From the NCBI RefSeq assembly GCF_000614105.1, contig NZ_BAKH01000005.1, positions 1 through 64,000 on the forward strand: DNA of 64,000 nucleotides. The letters run 5' to 3'. Origin of the DNA: Prevotella micans DSM 21469 = JCM 16134 (lineage in GTDB: Bacteria > Bacteroidota > Bacteroidia > Bacteroidales > Bacteroidaceae). Both the position numbers and the translations under genes were made by a program. Positions 1 through 9,818 of the stretch are shown here, in pieces (the stretch's first letter is position 1; each line of letters begins with the position of its first letter). Below the pieces are notes generated by a model. That model searched no databases. It saw nothing but the letters and a program-made list of their open reading frames with translations, and had not been told where the DNA came from.

Positions 1-165
1 CGCAGACACTCTGTGACGAAAAAACAAAAATGATTTTCGGCCGCAGACACTCTGGGATAGAAAAACAAAATTGATTTTCGGCCACAGACACTCTGGGACG
101 GAAAAACAAAAATGATTTTCGGCCGCAGACACTCTGGGACGGAAAAACAAAATGATTTTAATTCA
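1..165. repeat. 41-bp tandem array (about 4 copies, enters from left edge)
   Basis: Units start at 1, 42, 83 and 124, an exact 41-bp period. Each has a GCAGACACTCTG core, a GGGACGG-type block, an A-rich run and TGATTTTCGGC. The last unit decays after about 160. The first unit sits at the window edge, so the array probably continues to the left. It ends 16 bp before the start codon at 182, so it occupies the promoter or leader of that gene. No variable spacers are present, so it is not CRISPR. Confidence 0.9.
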
Positions 166-181
166 ATAAACATCCAAGACA

Positions 182-1546
182 ATGAAAATAATCTTTACGC
201 TTGCTGCCATACTCATTTCGGGCACGATAGCTGCGCAAACATTCACTTTCTCGGGAGGTTCCGGAACAGAATTCGACCCGTATTTAATTAGCAACCACGC
301 CGACCTCAACGCCCTGAATACGATGACAAACAAGGGCCAAACAATAAACAGATATTATCTGCTAACGAAAGATTTAACCGAACCCTATGACGGACTAATC
401 GGAACCGAGGCCAGCTTCAACGGCCATTTCGATGGCGGGGCGCACTGCATAACCCTCAATATAGATAGAACGTGGGACAGATATCCCGCCGGATTGTTCG
501 GCACCGTTACCCACGGTTCAATTCGTAATCTTGCCGTCGACGGTAAAGTGCGCATCTTCAAAGGCGCCGCCATCGTAGGCAATCCCAGCGGCGAGGCAGT
601 GTTCGAAAATCTGGTGAATTATGCCGACGTCATAGCCACCGACAAATCAGTCCTTTCCGGAGTAGGAGGCGTACTGGGCAATATCGTAGCATTGAAGAAA
701 GACAAATCGGGCGTCACCGTAAAGAACTGCGCCAACTTCGGCACCATTAGCTGTGAAGGCAGCACAGTGGGCGGCGTTATAGGCTACAGCGGACAACAGC
801 AAGGCAACATCCTTCATAATCTGGCAAACTACGGACATGTGGACGCCATGACCCAAATAACTCCTTTCGGTTCACGTCGCGTAGGCGGCGTGGTGGGCAA
901 TCCGCTATTCGAAGACAAGGTACACGGACTAGCCAATTTCGGCACCATTTCTAACGATTCTATTTCGGGCTGCATCGGCAACGCCAGTCCCACAGATTTC
1001 GGCGAACTGTTCTACGACAGTCAATATTCACCCACGTGTTTCACCATTCCGTCGCAAGCCCGTTCAACCTCCCGAATAATAGGCTATGCACTGAAAGGCG
1101 AGCTGTCCGATTCAGCATGGCTATTCGAAGAAGAAATGTTTCCACGCCCCAAAATGAACGGTATGGAATTGTCGCTGAGAGTGAAACTCTATGCCACACC
1201 CGTAATCCTCGACGAGGCCGATAGATTGGATAACATAACCCACCCGTTCAAAGTCGTAATGAGGAACGGCGTAACGTGGCAGTCGGAAAACGGACGGGTG
1301 AGAATCGCAAACGACGGACAAACTACGCTCGTCAGCGCCGGAACCGATACTCTCGTAGCCCGTTTGGGCAAATATTCGCGTCGCCTACCCATCAAGGTCA
1401 ACCTACCAACGGGAATAAACGATGTTCAGACTTCCTCAGAATCCGAATACAACACATGGTTCACCCTCACCGGCATAAAACTGTCGGGCGCGCCTTCAAC
1501 CAAGGGCGTGTATATCCATCGCGGACGAAAAATATTGGTGAAATAA
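182..1546 (+). CDS. Secreted GLUG-motif protein with T9SS-like tail
   Basis: A 454-residue exported protein. Residues 1-19 form a signal peptide ending AAQ. The mature N-terminus (GGSGTEFDPYLISN) is the usual opening of GLUG-motif surface proteins, and Gly-rich repeats of the type GGVIGYSG and GGVLGNIV follow to about residue 260. Such proteins are generally beta-helical adhesin-like surface proteins; the ligand is unknown. The last 50 residues (a TLTGIKL segment, then GVYIHRGRKILVK) resemble the short beta-strand sorting tails seen in Bacteroidales. It heads a run of three exported proteins with short gaps (25 bp to the next). Function is inferred from architecture only. Confidence 0.75.
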   Translation: MKIIFTLAAILISGTIAAQTFTFSGGSGTEFDPYLISNHADLNALNTMTNKGQTINRYYLLTKDLTEPYDGLIGTEASFNGHFDGGAHCITLNIDRTWDRYPAGLFGTVTHGSIRNLAVDGKVRIFKGAAIVGNPSGEAVFENLVNYADVIATDKSVLSGVGGVLGNIVALKKDKSGVTVKNCANFGTISCEGSTVGGVIGYSGQQQGNILHNLANYGHVDAMTQITPFGSRRVGGVVGNPLFEDKVHGLANFGTISNDSISGCIGNASPTDFGELFYDSQYSPTCFTIPSQARSTSRIIGYALKGELSDSAWLFEEEMFPRPKMNGMELSLRVKLYATPVILDEADRLDNITHPFKVVMRNGVTWQSENGRVRIANDGQTTLVSAGTDTLVARLGKYSRRLPIKVNLPTGINDVQTSSESEYNTWFTLTGIKLSGAPSTKGVYIHRGRKILVK

Positions 1547-1571
1547 ATAACCTTTATAACATAAAAACAAT

Positions 1572-2623
1572 ATGAGAAAATTTTATCTATCCCTGTCGGC
1601 TCTGCTCCTTGCACTCAGCGCATCAGCCCAGTCGACATTGCCCCAACCAATGATTGGGAAAGCAACAAACATCAGCTCGGACGGCTTCACAGCCAACTGG
1701 AAACCCGTGCCAAAAGCCGACGGCTATTGTGTGTTTGTCTACACACAAACACCCGTGATGGCCGACGGCGAACAGGTCATCAACGAAGAAACCTTCTCGG
1801 GCATCACCTCCGGCAATATGAACAATCCGCTCGGCGGCGATGAAGATTATGTCGACCTGGCAGCAAAAGGCTACAGCGACACCTATGCTGGAGCGCCTAC
1901 GCCCTGCCCACATTCGTAAAAGGAATGGTGGCCGGATTAGTTTATTCACCCTACCTCGACCTTCGGGCCAACGGCGGGAAATATAAGATAATCCTAACCA
2001 CCCTCAGCACGAACGGCGACATCATCAGAGTTGAAAGTCATGGTCGCGGCGAAAAAGTGGTGCGCGAATATAAAACCCGCATTCCCGGCGGCAATCAAGG
2101 AACAAGCATCGATACACTCGAGTTCGATAACGGTTCAAAAGACCTCTTCTTCTCAGTTATAAATATGACCGCAACACCCGGTCGGGCCGACTATCTCGAC
2201 GGCGTAAAAGTGATACAAAATATGCGAGCTGGCGAGGTAATAAACTCCATGATAACATCCGAGGAAGCCATCGATGCATGGGACGATACAGCGATGGACT
2301 CCGTGAAATCATGCCGAATCTCAAAGCTCACATATGCCTACGGAGCAAAGACACTGTTCTACGATATGTACGCAACTCGGCACGACTACTCGCGCCCAAA
2401 CGGAAAGGTTCCCTACACAGCCATCTACAGTTCGTACTCGGAAATGGTAAAAGTTAATCTCGATGACAAATCATCCGAGATAGTCGACGGCATTGAGCAC
2501 ATATCAAGCGATGTACGTCGGGCCCGTCGGATGCAAGGCGTCTATAACCTGTCGGGACAACGCGTAGATGAAAACTATCGCGGTATAATAATCAAAAACG
2601 GAAAGAAAATTATTAATCAATAA
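1572..2623 (+). CDS. Secreted protein with T9SS-like tail (one frameshift near 1887)
   Basis: The N-terminal part (1572-1919) has a signal peptide (LLLALSASAQ) and an FnIII-like strand pattern (ISSDGFTANWKPV, ADGYCVFVY). The C-terminal part (to 2623) is a beta-rich domain ending in NLSGQRVDENYRGIIIKNGKK, a sorting-tail-like end. The two reading frames join if one base is restored near 1887 (TATGCTGG becoming TATGGCTGG), which gives SDTYGWSAYALPTF with no stop. The joined product is about 350 residues. It lies 25 bp after the GLUG protein and 12 bp before the next exported protein, so the three are probably one transcript. The biochemical role is not recognised. Confidence 0.7.
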
Positions 2624-2635
2624 ACATTCAAAATC

Positions 2636-3547
2636 ATGCAAAAGAAAATTCTACTCGCATTCATGCTCTTCGGTTCCATCGCAACCGCAGGAGTTCAAGC
2701 ACAAACAAACAACGAACAGAAGCCCGATTCAATTGAAATCGGAGACTTCACTAAATTCATGGACGAGGGCGACAGCGGTAATAACGACCGCACCTATTTC
2801 GACGGCATTCCGAACTTTGCACCCGGTTGCTTCGCGTTCGAATACACCGGTTCGCAAATCATCTACACAAAAGACGAATTGCAAGCCGTGGCCGGAAAAG
2901 AAATAACGGCCATCAAATATCTCTACATAAACGAGGGCGGATTCGCTGAACGTAACTTCAAGGTGAAAGCCTATCTGCAAGAAATCGACGAGAACAAATT
3001 CGTGAAGAATGAGGATAAAAACAAATACGAGTATTTCGACTTCGACGCAACACTCCCGCAATCCTCTTTCGATTACACTTTCTCAGGTTCCGATTCTTAT
3101 GGACAAAACGTTGAATTCAAACTCCCAATTGAGGAGCCGTTCTTCTATAGCGGCAAGAAAAATCTGCTCGTAACTGTTGTTGTCACCGGTGGCGACAATT
3201 CGGATTCATTCAACTATTCAGACGTGCGTTTCTTCAAGATTAAAGACGTTAAGAACAAGTTCGACCACCGTGCAATGACCTTCGCAAGCGACAATCGCAA
3301 GTTCGAAGCCTTCCACGAATCAGCTGAATGGCCTATCGATACGAAAGACACTGGCGTGGATGTAGACCAGCCCGTAACGAAGTTCATCTTCCGAGCCAAA
3401 TCCATTCCGAACGGAATCTCCACCGCCTCAACTTCGGTCGACACTCCCGTTGAATGGTTCACTCCTAGCGGCGTCCGTGTAACTAACCCCAGCCGCGGAA
3501 TCTTCATTCGCAAGCAAGGCACTTCAATCAGCAAAGTGATTCTATAA
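2636..3547 (+). CDS. Secreted protein with T9SS-like tail
   Basis: A 303-residue exported protein. The signal peptide is about residues 1-23 (IATAGVQAQ). The body is acidic and beta-rich, including AGKEITAIKYLYINEGGF, a pattern common in beta-sandwich parts of Bacteroidales surface proteins. The end (VEWFTPSGVRV, then GIFIRKQGTSISKVIL) has the same layout as the tails of the two preceding genes, so all three probably share an export route. No catalytic motif was found. A promoter box for the next gene follows at 3627, so this gene probably ends the first transcript. Confidence 0.7.
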   Translation: MQKKILLAFMLFGSIATAGVQAQTNNEQKPDSIEIGDFTKFMDEGDSGNNDRTYFDGIPNFAPGCFAFEYTGSQIIYTKDELQAVAGKEITAIKYLYINEGGFAERNFKVKAYLQEIDENKFVKNEDKNKYEYFDFDATLPQSSFDYTFSGSDSYGQNVEFKLPIEEPFFYSGKKNLLVTVVVTGGDNSDSFNYSDVRFFKIKDVKNKFDHRAMTFASDNRKFEAFHESAEWPIDTKDTGVDVDQPVTKFIFRAKSIPNGISTASTSVDTPVEWFTPSGVRVTNPSRGIFIRKQGTSISKVIL

Positions 3548-3626
3548 ACCACCTTTTGCCGGGCGCACATCATGTATGTACGCCCGGCAACGATAACTGT
3601 AAAACCTGTTTCTAAAGTTTTCTATT

Positions 3627-3634
3627 TACATTTG
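3627..3634 (+). promoter_or_regulatory. Bacteroidetes -7 box TACATTTG
   Basis: TACATTTG matches the Bacteroidetes -7 consensus TAnnTTTG and lies 29 bp upstream of the start codon at 3664. It is the likely promoter of the DUF6242-DUF6089-uppS-bamA-ompH transcript. No clear -33 TTTG was found. Confidence 0.5.
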
Positions 3635-3663
3635 CAACCAAAATTTCCATATATAACAATTCG

Positions 3664-5040
3664 ATGAAGATTGAAATACGTTCCCTTTTCATAATGTCTC
3701 TCACTGTTGCGTTGCTCACATCATGCCTGAAAGACTACGACGAAACAGGCGGAGAAGGCTATAGCGACAGCGCTATTATTTCGTTTTCGTTAGGCATATT
3801 GAAACAAAAACGCGATACCTTATCAAAACGCGGTACAGACAGTACCTACACAGCTAAAATCAAGGGGGATAAATTCAAATTCTATATTGACCAAAACAAT
3901 TCAATCATATACAATCCTGATTCACTGCCTTATGGTACGAAAACAGACCATGTTCTCACTATCATAAAAGCAAAGAATGCTGGAAGCATAATGTGGAAAT
4001 CTCTCAAGAGCGATTCAACGAAATATTATTCGTCCAAAGACTCAGTAGACCTTCGTCAATCTCGTATACTAAGAGTTCGTGCCCAAAACAGAACCGGCTA
4101 CAGGGACTACACTGTCAAAGTGAATGTCCACAAGCAAAAACCCGAAGTGTTCGTGTGGATGGCTTTGGGAAGCAATGCAGACTTGGCCTCGCTGACGGCG
4201 ACAAAGGCCATTGTTTGCGGTGACAATGTGTTTGTATTTGGTCAGAATGGTGGTCAGACTGTAGGCTATAAAACCTCAATAACTGATGGTCGTACCTGGA
4301 CGGCTCTACCCGTTACATTTACATCGGATGCCTATAAAAGTGCGATTGTTCAAGGCAAAACGGTTTATATCTCTGATAACGGTACGGTTAAATATTCTTC
4401 AGATGGCAACACCTGGCAAACATCAGGTACGAATACAGATTTAGTACGACTTGTTGCATCAAGTACGAAGGAACTCTACGGCCTATCGACTCATGGTGGT
4501 CTTATGGTTTCCAAGGATAACGGAGCAACCTGGACTGACGAACAATTGGACGATAGCAAAACTCTCATTCCATCGGACAATATTGCTTATACCTATCGAC
4601 CAATTACAACTAACGATTCTATAGACCGTGTTTTGCTAGCTGGAAGTGCGACAGGGCAAGATAAACTTGTTGTATGGACTAAGCTGGCAGATTATTCCAA
4701 AAAGGCTTTCAACTATGCTTGGGCATACGTAGACATCGCTGATAATCATTATGCTCTCCCTATCCTCACAGGATTGTCAATGGCTACATACGACAATGGA
4801 ATCATAGCTTTAGGAATGAAAGACGGCAAGATGATAGAACCAATGATTAGTCGCGACGGCGGAATCAGCTGGCGAAAAGCTAAAGCACACACAGTACCCG
4901 CAGATGCCGCGAATTTTACCACATTCACAAGTACGGTAGACAGTTCGAACTTCATTTGGATTATAGGCAATGGTAAGGTTTGGCGTGGTAGGCTTAACCG
5001 CCTAGGATGGACAAGCCCGCAGAAATCGTTTGAGAGATAA
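3664..5040 (+). CDS. DUF6242-type lipoprotein with BNR/Asp-box repeats
   Basis: A 458-residue predicted lipoprotein whose lipobox (ALLTSC) places the lipidated Cys at residue 21. Residues about 25-160 form an N-terminal beta domain. After it come blades with Asp-box signatures (SSDGNTW, SKDNGATW, SRDGGISW), indicating a beta-propeller. It resembles the DUF6242 family found beside DUF6089, uppS and bamA in Bacteroidales. Its position suggests an envelope role, but no function is established here. The downstream barrel gene begins 25 bp after this stop, if its internal ATG is used. Confidence 0.75.
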   Translation: MKIEIRSLFIMSLTVALLTSCLKDYDETGGEGYSDSAIISFSLGILKQKRDTLSKRGTDSTYTAKIKGDKFKFYIDQNNSIIYNPDSLPYGTKTDHVLTIIKAKNAGSIMWKSLKSDSTKYYSSKDSVDLRQSRILRVRAQNRTGYRDYTVKVNVHKQKPEVFVWMALGSNADLASLTATKAIVCGDNVFVFGQNGGQTVGYKTSITDGRTWTALPVTFTSDAYKSAIVQGKTVYISDNGTVKYSSDGNTWQTSGTNTDLVRLVASSTKELYGLSTHGGLMVSKDNGATWTDEQLDDSKTLIPSDNIAYTYRPITTNDSIDRVLLAGSATGQDKLVVWTKLADYSKKAFNYAWAYVDIADNHYALPILTGLSMATYDNGIIALGMKDGKMIEPMISRDGGISWRKAKAHTVPADAANFTTFTSTVDSSNFIWIIGNGKVWRGRLNRLGWTSPQKSFER

Positions 5041-5065
5041 ACATTACACCTTTACTATTAGGGGT

Positions 5066-5752
5066 ATGAAGCATCTCGTTATTTTCATCCTACTTCTCAT
5101 AGCGTCTGCACACACTAAAGCGCAAAGCGATCCGGAATATAGAATGGAATTTGGTGTAGGAATTGGAACTATGGGATATATCGGTGATTTCAATAATTCA
5201 CCTTTCAAATCGCTTAAGCCGATGGGCAGCATTATATTTCGCTATGTATTGAATCCTTATATGGGAATGCGAGTAAATGCTTCGTATGGAAAAATAAAAG
5301 GGACATCGAGAGGCGTCAAAAGCTATTATCCGAACTTTACCCTCCAACCTTATGAATTCAACAACACAATGATAGGTTTGGATGTGGGTTATGAATACAA
5401 CTTCTGGCCTTATGGCACCGGACGTGATTACAGAGGCGCAAAACCAATAACCCCGTTTCTCACTGTAGGGCTTGGAGCAAATTATGTAAAATTGAATAGT
5501 GGAAGTACAATATTCTCGGCCAACCTTCCGTTAGGGGGCGGAGTAAAATACAAGATAAATGAACGTCTGAACCTCGGCTTGGAGTGGTTGATACACTTTT
5601 CGTTCAGCGATAAGTTAGACGGACAAAAAGACCCTTACGGAATACAGAGTAGCGGTTTATTCAAAAATACCGATTGCTATTCAACTCTTCACTTGACACT
5701 TACCTACAGCTTTATGGCTAAATGTATAACCTGTCATAATGAAGATGAATAG
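5066..5752 (+). CDS. DUF6089-family outer-membrane beta-barrel protein
   Basis: A 228-residue predicted outer-membrane barrel. The frame is open from 5030, but the ATG at 5066 was chosen because it opens directly into a clean signal peptide (MKHLVIFILLLIASAHTKAQ) and avoids overlap with the upstream gene. The mature part has alternating aromatic/Gly strands (GVGIGTMGYIGDF, GLDVGYEYNFWPYG, LGLEWLIHFSFSDKL) and ends in strand-like LTLTYSFM followed by a short Cys-containing tail (KCITCHNEDE). It resembles DUF6089 proteins encoded next to uppS and bamA. A structural or porin-like role is inferred. Confidence 0.75.
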   Translation: MKHLVIFILLLIASAHTKAQSDPEYRMEFGVGIGTMGYIGDFNNSPFKSLKPMGSIIFRYVLNPYMGMRVNASYGKIKGTSRGVKSYYPNFTLQPYEFNNTMIGLDVGYEYNFWPYGTGRDYRGAKPITPFLTVGLGANYVKLNSGSTIFSANLPLGGGVKYKINERLNLGLEWLIHFSFSDKLDGQKDPYGIQSSGLFKNTDCYSTLHLTLTYSFMAKCITCHNEDE

Positions 5753-5790
5753 CTCAACAGTACATACACAATAGATAATTCTTGTAAGAC

Positions 5791-6564
5791 ATGGCGGAAG
5801 AACTGGATAAGACACGTGTCCCACAGCATATAGCTATCATTATGGATGGTAATGGCAGATGGGCGACAGAACGCAATAAGCCTCGTTCATATGGGCATCA
5901 GGCTGGTGTCGATACAGTACGTCGAATCACTTCGGAATGCGTTAGGTTAGGGGTAAAATATCTTACTCTGTACACTTTCTCTACGGAGAATTGGAATCGA
6001 CCTGTCGATGAGATTTCCGCTCTTATGGGATTAGTTCTATCATCGCTTGAGGATGAAATCTTCATGAAAAACAATGTTAGATTTCAGGTTATCGGTGATA
6101 TACAAAGACTTCCTCGGGAAGTTCAAGATAAACTCCGAGAAACAATGAAACATACCAGTCGGAACTCGGCCATGACAATGGTAGTTGCACTTAGCTATTC
6201 ATCACGTTGGGAAATAACAAAGGCATGTAAGGCTATAACGAAAGAAATATTGGCTAAATCTGGAAACAAAAGTATCTCGAAAGATGAGTTAGCTAACTTA
6301 ATTACAGAAGAAAATATAAACGGGCATTTAGAAACAGCTTTTATGCCCGACCCAGACTTGCTGATACGTACCGGCGGCGAACTTCGCATATCAAACTATA
6401 TGCTTTGGCAGTTAGCCTATTCGGAATTGTATTTCTGCAATACCTATTGGCCAGATTTCGATGAAAACGACTTGCACAAGGCCATATCAAGTTTCCAAAA
6501 CAGGCAACGCAGATTTGGAAGAACGGAGAAACAAGTTGAAAACGAGAAACAAGACACTGAATAA
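5791..6564 (+). CDS. uppS: Isoprenyl transferase (undecaprenyl diphosphate synthase)
   Basis: A 257-residue cis-prenyltransferase that condenses isopentenyl diphosphate onto farnesyl diphosphate to make the C55 carrier lipid for peptidoglycan and surface polysaccharides. [13 protein letters not shown] lies at residues 13-25, with the catalytic Asp at 19. The C-terminal signature ([20 protein letters not shown]) is complete. Length is normal for the family. Its stop codon directly abuts the bamA ATG with no gap, so the two are co-transcribed and probably translationally coupled. Confidence 0.96.
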   Translation: MAEELDKTRVPQHIAIIMDGNGRWATERNKPRSYGHQAGVDTVRRITSECVRLGVKYLTLYTFSTENWNRPVDEISALMGLVLSSLEDEIFMKNNVRFQVIGDIQRLPREVQDKLRETMKHTSRNSAMTMVVALSYSSRWEITKACKAITKEILAKSGNKSISKDELANLITEENINGHLETAFMPDPDLLIRTGGELRISNYMLWQLAYSELYFCNTYWPDFDENDLHKAISSFQNRQRRFGRTEKQVENEKQDTE

Positions 6565-9201
6565 ATGAACAATATATATAAAGCCATCATCTTTTTGATA
6601 TTCTTTGTTGGAACAAGCCAACAACTAAAAGCACAGCAAACAGTAGTGAAACCTTCGGTGACATATGCAAGTAATCCGGAGACATACAGATTGGCTGGAC
6701 TTATAGCATCAGGAGTCGAAGGCTATGAAGATTATGTTCTAACTGGAATCTCGGGACTTGTTATTGGGCAAACAATAGAAATACCAGGGACTGCGATAAC
6801 CGATGCTGTTAAGCGATATTGGAAGCACGGACTCTTTTCGGATGTAGCTATAACAATCGATTCGATTATCGGAGAAAACATATATCTGCAAGTACATCTC
6901 AAAACACGTCCACGCGTGTCGTCTATCAACTATATTGGATTGAAGAAAAACGAAATGAACGACATGGAGAAGAAACTAGGATTACTTAAAGGTGGACAAA
7001 TCACTCCCAACATGATTGCGAGGGCTAAGAAAATTGCTAAGAAATATTTCGATGATAAAGGTTACAAAGATGCAGACATAGATATCCGTCAATGTGAAGA
7101 TGTGACAAACAAGAATCAGGTTATACTAGACATTGAAATCGATAAAAAACAAAAGAAAAGAATCCGCCAAATCATAATCGACGGCGACAAACAGCTCGGT
7201 GACAAAAAAATCAAAGGAACGTTCCTCACTAAGGGAGCATTCAAAAAAACGCATGAAGCCGGTAAGTTGGCTAACATCTTGAAATCTAAGAAATACACTC
7301 CTGAGCGTTGGGCCGAAGATAAGAAAAACCTCATCAACAAATACAACGAATATGGTTTCCGCGACGCCACCATCATCCGTGACAGCATTTGGAATGCTGA
7401 TGATAAGCATGTGAGTATTTATATAAAAGTCGACGAGGGGAAAAAATATTATATCCGTAACATAACATGGGTTGGTAACACAGTTTATTCTACCGACTAC
7501 CTATCACGGTTGCTCAACATAAACAAAGGAGATGTTTACAATCAGAAATACCTTGACAAACGTCTACGCGAAGATGAAGATGCAGTGGGCAATGCCTATT
7601 GGAATAACGGCTACATGTTCTATAATCTACAACCCACAGAGGTTAATATTGTAGGCGATTCCATCGATCTGGAAATGCGAATCTTTGAAGGACAACAGGC
7701 TCACGTAAACCACGTGCGTATCAACGGAAACGACCGCATTTATGAAAATGTTGTTCGTCGTGAGATTCGAACTAAGCCCGGTGACCTTTTCTCAAAAGAA
7801 GCATTACAAAGATCTGTGCGTGAGCTTGCATCCATGGGACACTTCGACCCAGAAGCCATCGAGCCCGACATCAGACCGGATTATGAGAATGGAACGGTCG
7901 ATATAAACTGGAATCTCAAACAAAAGTCTAACGACCAAGTAGAGTTCTCACTTGGATGGGGACAAACAGGATTACTGGGACGCGTCGGCCTTAAGCTCAA
8001 CAACTTCTCCATGGCAAACCTCTTCAACAAGAATCGTGACCGACGCGGAATTCTGCCTGTCGGAGATGGAGAAGTTCTCTCTCTCGGACTCCAAACAAAT
8101 GCAAGATACTACCAAAGCTACAATGCTCAGTATTCTACAAACTGGCTCGGGGGCAAGCGTCCCGTGCAATTCTCGGTCGGCATCTACTTCTCAAAGCAAA
8201 CCAACGTAGCCAGCAATTATTATAACAGAGGTTACATGCAGAACTATTATAACTATCAGTATGGCTACGGAAGCTATGGCAACTACTACAACAACTACGA
8301 GAACTATCTTGACCCGAATAGCTACGTGAAGCTCTTCGGAGCGAATGTAGGATGGGGTAAACGGCTCAGTTGGCCCGACGACTATTTCACACTCTCGCTA
8401 ATGATTTCCTATCAGCGCTACATGCTCAAAAACTGGAGTTATTTCATAATGTCGAACGGTTCTGCAAACAACTTGAACCTCAACATATCGCTCAACAGAA
8501 CATCGACAGACAACCAGTTATTCCCCCGCCGAGGCTCCGAGTTCACAACATCATTAACAATCACCCCACCATGGTCGAGCTGGGATGGAAAAGACTACCG
8601 TAACCTGGCCAACGACCCCAACTCACCAAACTATTCGCGAGAGCAACAAGAAAAATACAAATGGGTGGAATACCATAAATGGAAATTCAAAGCTCGTATG
8701 TTCACCCCGCTCACAAACGGAACGAAATGCTTTGTGCTGATGACTCGCGTAGAGCTCGGTTTGCTCGGAAACTACAACAAATACAAGAAGAGTCCTTTCG
8801 AAACCTATTATGTCGGAGGCGACGGTATGAGTGGCTATACCGCTAACTATCCCACCGAAACTATAGGTTTGCGAGGTTATGAAAACGGCTCCCTAACCCC
8901 ACGCGGACAGGAAGGTTACGCCTACGATCGCTTCACACTTGAGTTACGCTATCCGTTCCTACTCGGCAATACCACTGTATACGGACTGGGATTTGTCGAA
9001 GCTGGTAATGCATGGAGCAGTGTCAAAGACTTCAATCCATTCGACATGAAACGTTCGGCTGGTGTGGGTGTTCGCATCTACCTGCCGATGATAGGCCTGA
9101 TCGGGTTCGACTGGGCATATGGATTCGACAAAGTTCTAGGAGAAAACGGATTCGAGAAAGGCGGAAGTAAGTTCCACTTCGTGCTCGGACAGGAATTCTA
9201 A
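6565..9201 (+). CDS. bamA: BamA, outer-membrane protein assembly factor
   Basis: The 878-residue Omp85-family core of the BAM complex, which folds beta-barrels into the outer membrane. A signal peptide (about residues 1-24) is followed by POTRA modules to about residue 450 (for example GLFSDVAITIDS, YYIRNITWVGN, VNHVRINGNDRIYENVVRREI). A 16-strand barrel completes the protein, with the lid-loop motif GLRGYENGSLTP and a terminal Phe. Residues about 550-588 are an unusual loop made almost entirely of Tyr, Asn and Gly. It is followed within 60 bp by two OmpH/Skp chaperone genes. Confidence 0.95.
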   Translation: MNNIYKAIIFLIFFVGTSQQLKAQQTVVKPSVTYASNPETYRLAGLIASGVEGYEDYVLTGISGLVIGQTIEIPGTAITDAVKRYWKHGLFSDVAITIDSIIGENIYLQVHLKTRPRVSSINYIGLKKNEMNDMEKKLGLLKGGQITPNMIARAKKIAKKYFDDKGYKDADIDIRQCEDVTNKNQVILDIEIDKKQKKRIRQIIIDGDKQLGDKKIKGTFLTKGAFKKTHEAGKLANILKSKKYTPERWAEDKKNLINKYNEYGFRDATIIRDSIWNADDKHVSIYIKVDEGKKYYIRNITWVGNTVYSTDYLSRLLNINKGDVYNQKYLDKRLREDEDAVGNAYWNNGYMFYNLQPTEVNIVGDSIDLEMRIFEGQQAHVNHVRINGNDRIYENVVRREIRTKPGDLFSKEALQRSVRELASMGHFDPEAIEPDIRPDYENGTVDINWNLKQKSNDQVEFSLGWGQTGLLGRVGLKLNNFSMANLFNKNRDRRGILPVGDGEVLSLGLQTNARYYQSYNAQYSTNWLGGKRPVQFSVGIYFSKQTNVASNYYNRGYMQNYYNYQYGYGSYGNYYNNYENYLDPNSYVKLFGANVGWGKRLSWPDDYFTLSLMISYQRYMLKNWSYFIMSNGSANNLNLNISLNRTSTDNQLFPRRGSEFTTSLTITPPWSSWDGKDYRNLANDPNSPNYSREQQEKYKWVEYHKWKFKARMFTPLTNGTKCFVLMTRVELGLLGNYNKYKKSPFETYYVGGDGMSGYTANYPTETIGLRGYENGSLTPRGQEGYAYDRFTLELRYPFLLGNTTVYGLGFVEAGNAWSSVKDFNPFDMKRSAGVGVRIYLPMIGLIGFDWAYGFDKVLGENGFEKGGSKFHFVLGQEF

Positions 9202-9226
9202 TCAACAAATCAAATTTATTAAGGTT

Positions 9227-9769
9227 ATGAAAAAAACAGCAGTAAAACTAACGAAGGTCCTGTTCCTTCTGTGCATCTTGGCTCTTTTGCCTATGAAGAC
9301 TAACGCACAAAAGTTTGCATTGATCGATATGGAATACATCCTTAGTCAGGTGCCAGCCTACGAACGCGCCAACGAACAGCTCAATCAAGTGAGTAAAAAA
9401 TGGCAGGCCGAAGTCGAAGCCCTTAACACCGAAGCAGGCACAATGTATAAAAACTACCAAAACGAGGTTGTTTTCCTCTCGCAAGAGCAGAAGAAGAAAA
9501 AGCAGGAAGAAATAATGGCTAAGGAAAAGGAAGCCTCCGAGCTGAAACGAAAATATTTCGGCCCCGAGGGTGAGCTTTTCAAAAAACGCCAAAGCCTCAT
9601 CTCGCCCATTCAGGACGAAATATACAATGCCGTGAAAGACATTTCCGACCAACGCGGTTACAGTCTCATCATCGACCGCTCGAGTGCCTCTTCCGGAATA
9701 ATCTACGGATCACCCAAGATAGACATAAGCAACGAAGTGCTTCAGAAATTGGGCTATGCCAATCAATGA
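9227..9769 (+). CDS. ompH: OmpH/Skp-family periplasmic chaperone (copy 1)
   Basis: A 180-residue exported protein with a signal peptide to about residue 27 (LLPMKTNAQ), then KFALIDMEYILSQVPAYE, the typical start of OmpH/Skp proteins. A long charged coiled coil follows (residues about 45-125, rich in K, E and Q), then a return strand (YSLIIDRSSASSGIIYGS). Skp proteins hold unfolded barrels on the way to BamA, which fits the position 25 bp downstream of bamA. It is slightly longer than the next two paralogues. Confidence 0.9.
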   Translation: MKKTAVKLTKVLFLLCILALLPMKTNAQKFALIDMEYILSQVPAYERANEQLNQVSKKWQAEVEALNTEAGTMYKNYQNEVVFLSQEQKKKKQEEIMAKEKEASELKRKYFGPEGELFKKRQSLISPIQDEIYNAVKDISDQRGYSLIIDRSSASSGIIYGSPKIDISNEVLQKLGYANQ

Positions 9770-9818
9770 GCATTTCAACGTTCACAAGAAATAGAAATCA
9801 TTTAAACATAAAAGAAAG

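Noticed and set aside
1887-1887. Programmed -1 frameshifting as an explanation for the split genes
   Set aside because: The sites lack a common slippery heptamer and occur in twelve unrelated contexts, including housekeeping genes. Missing bases explain all of them.
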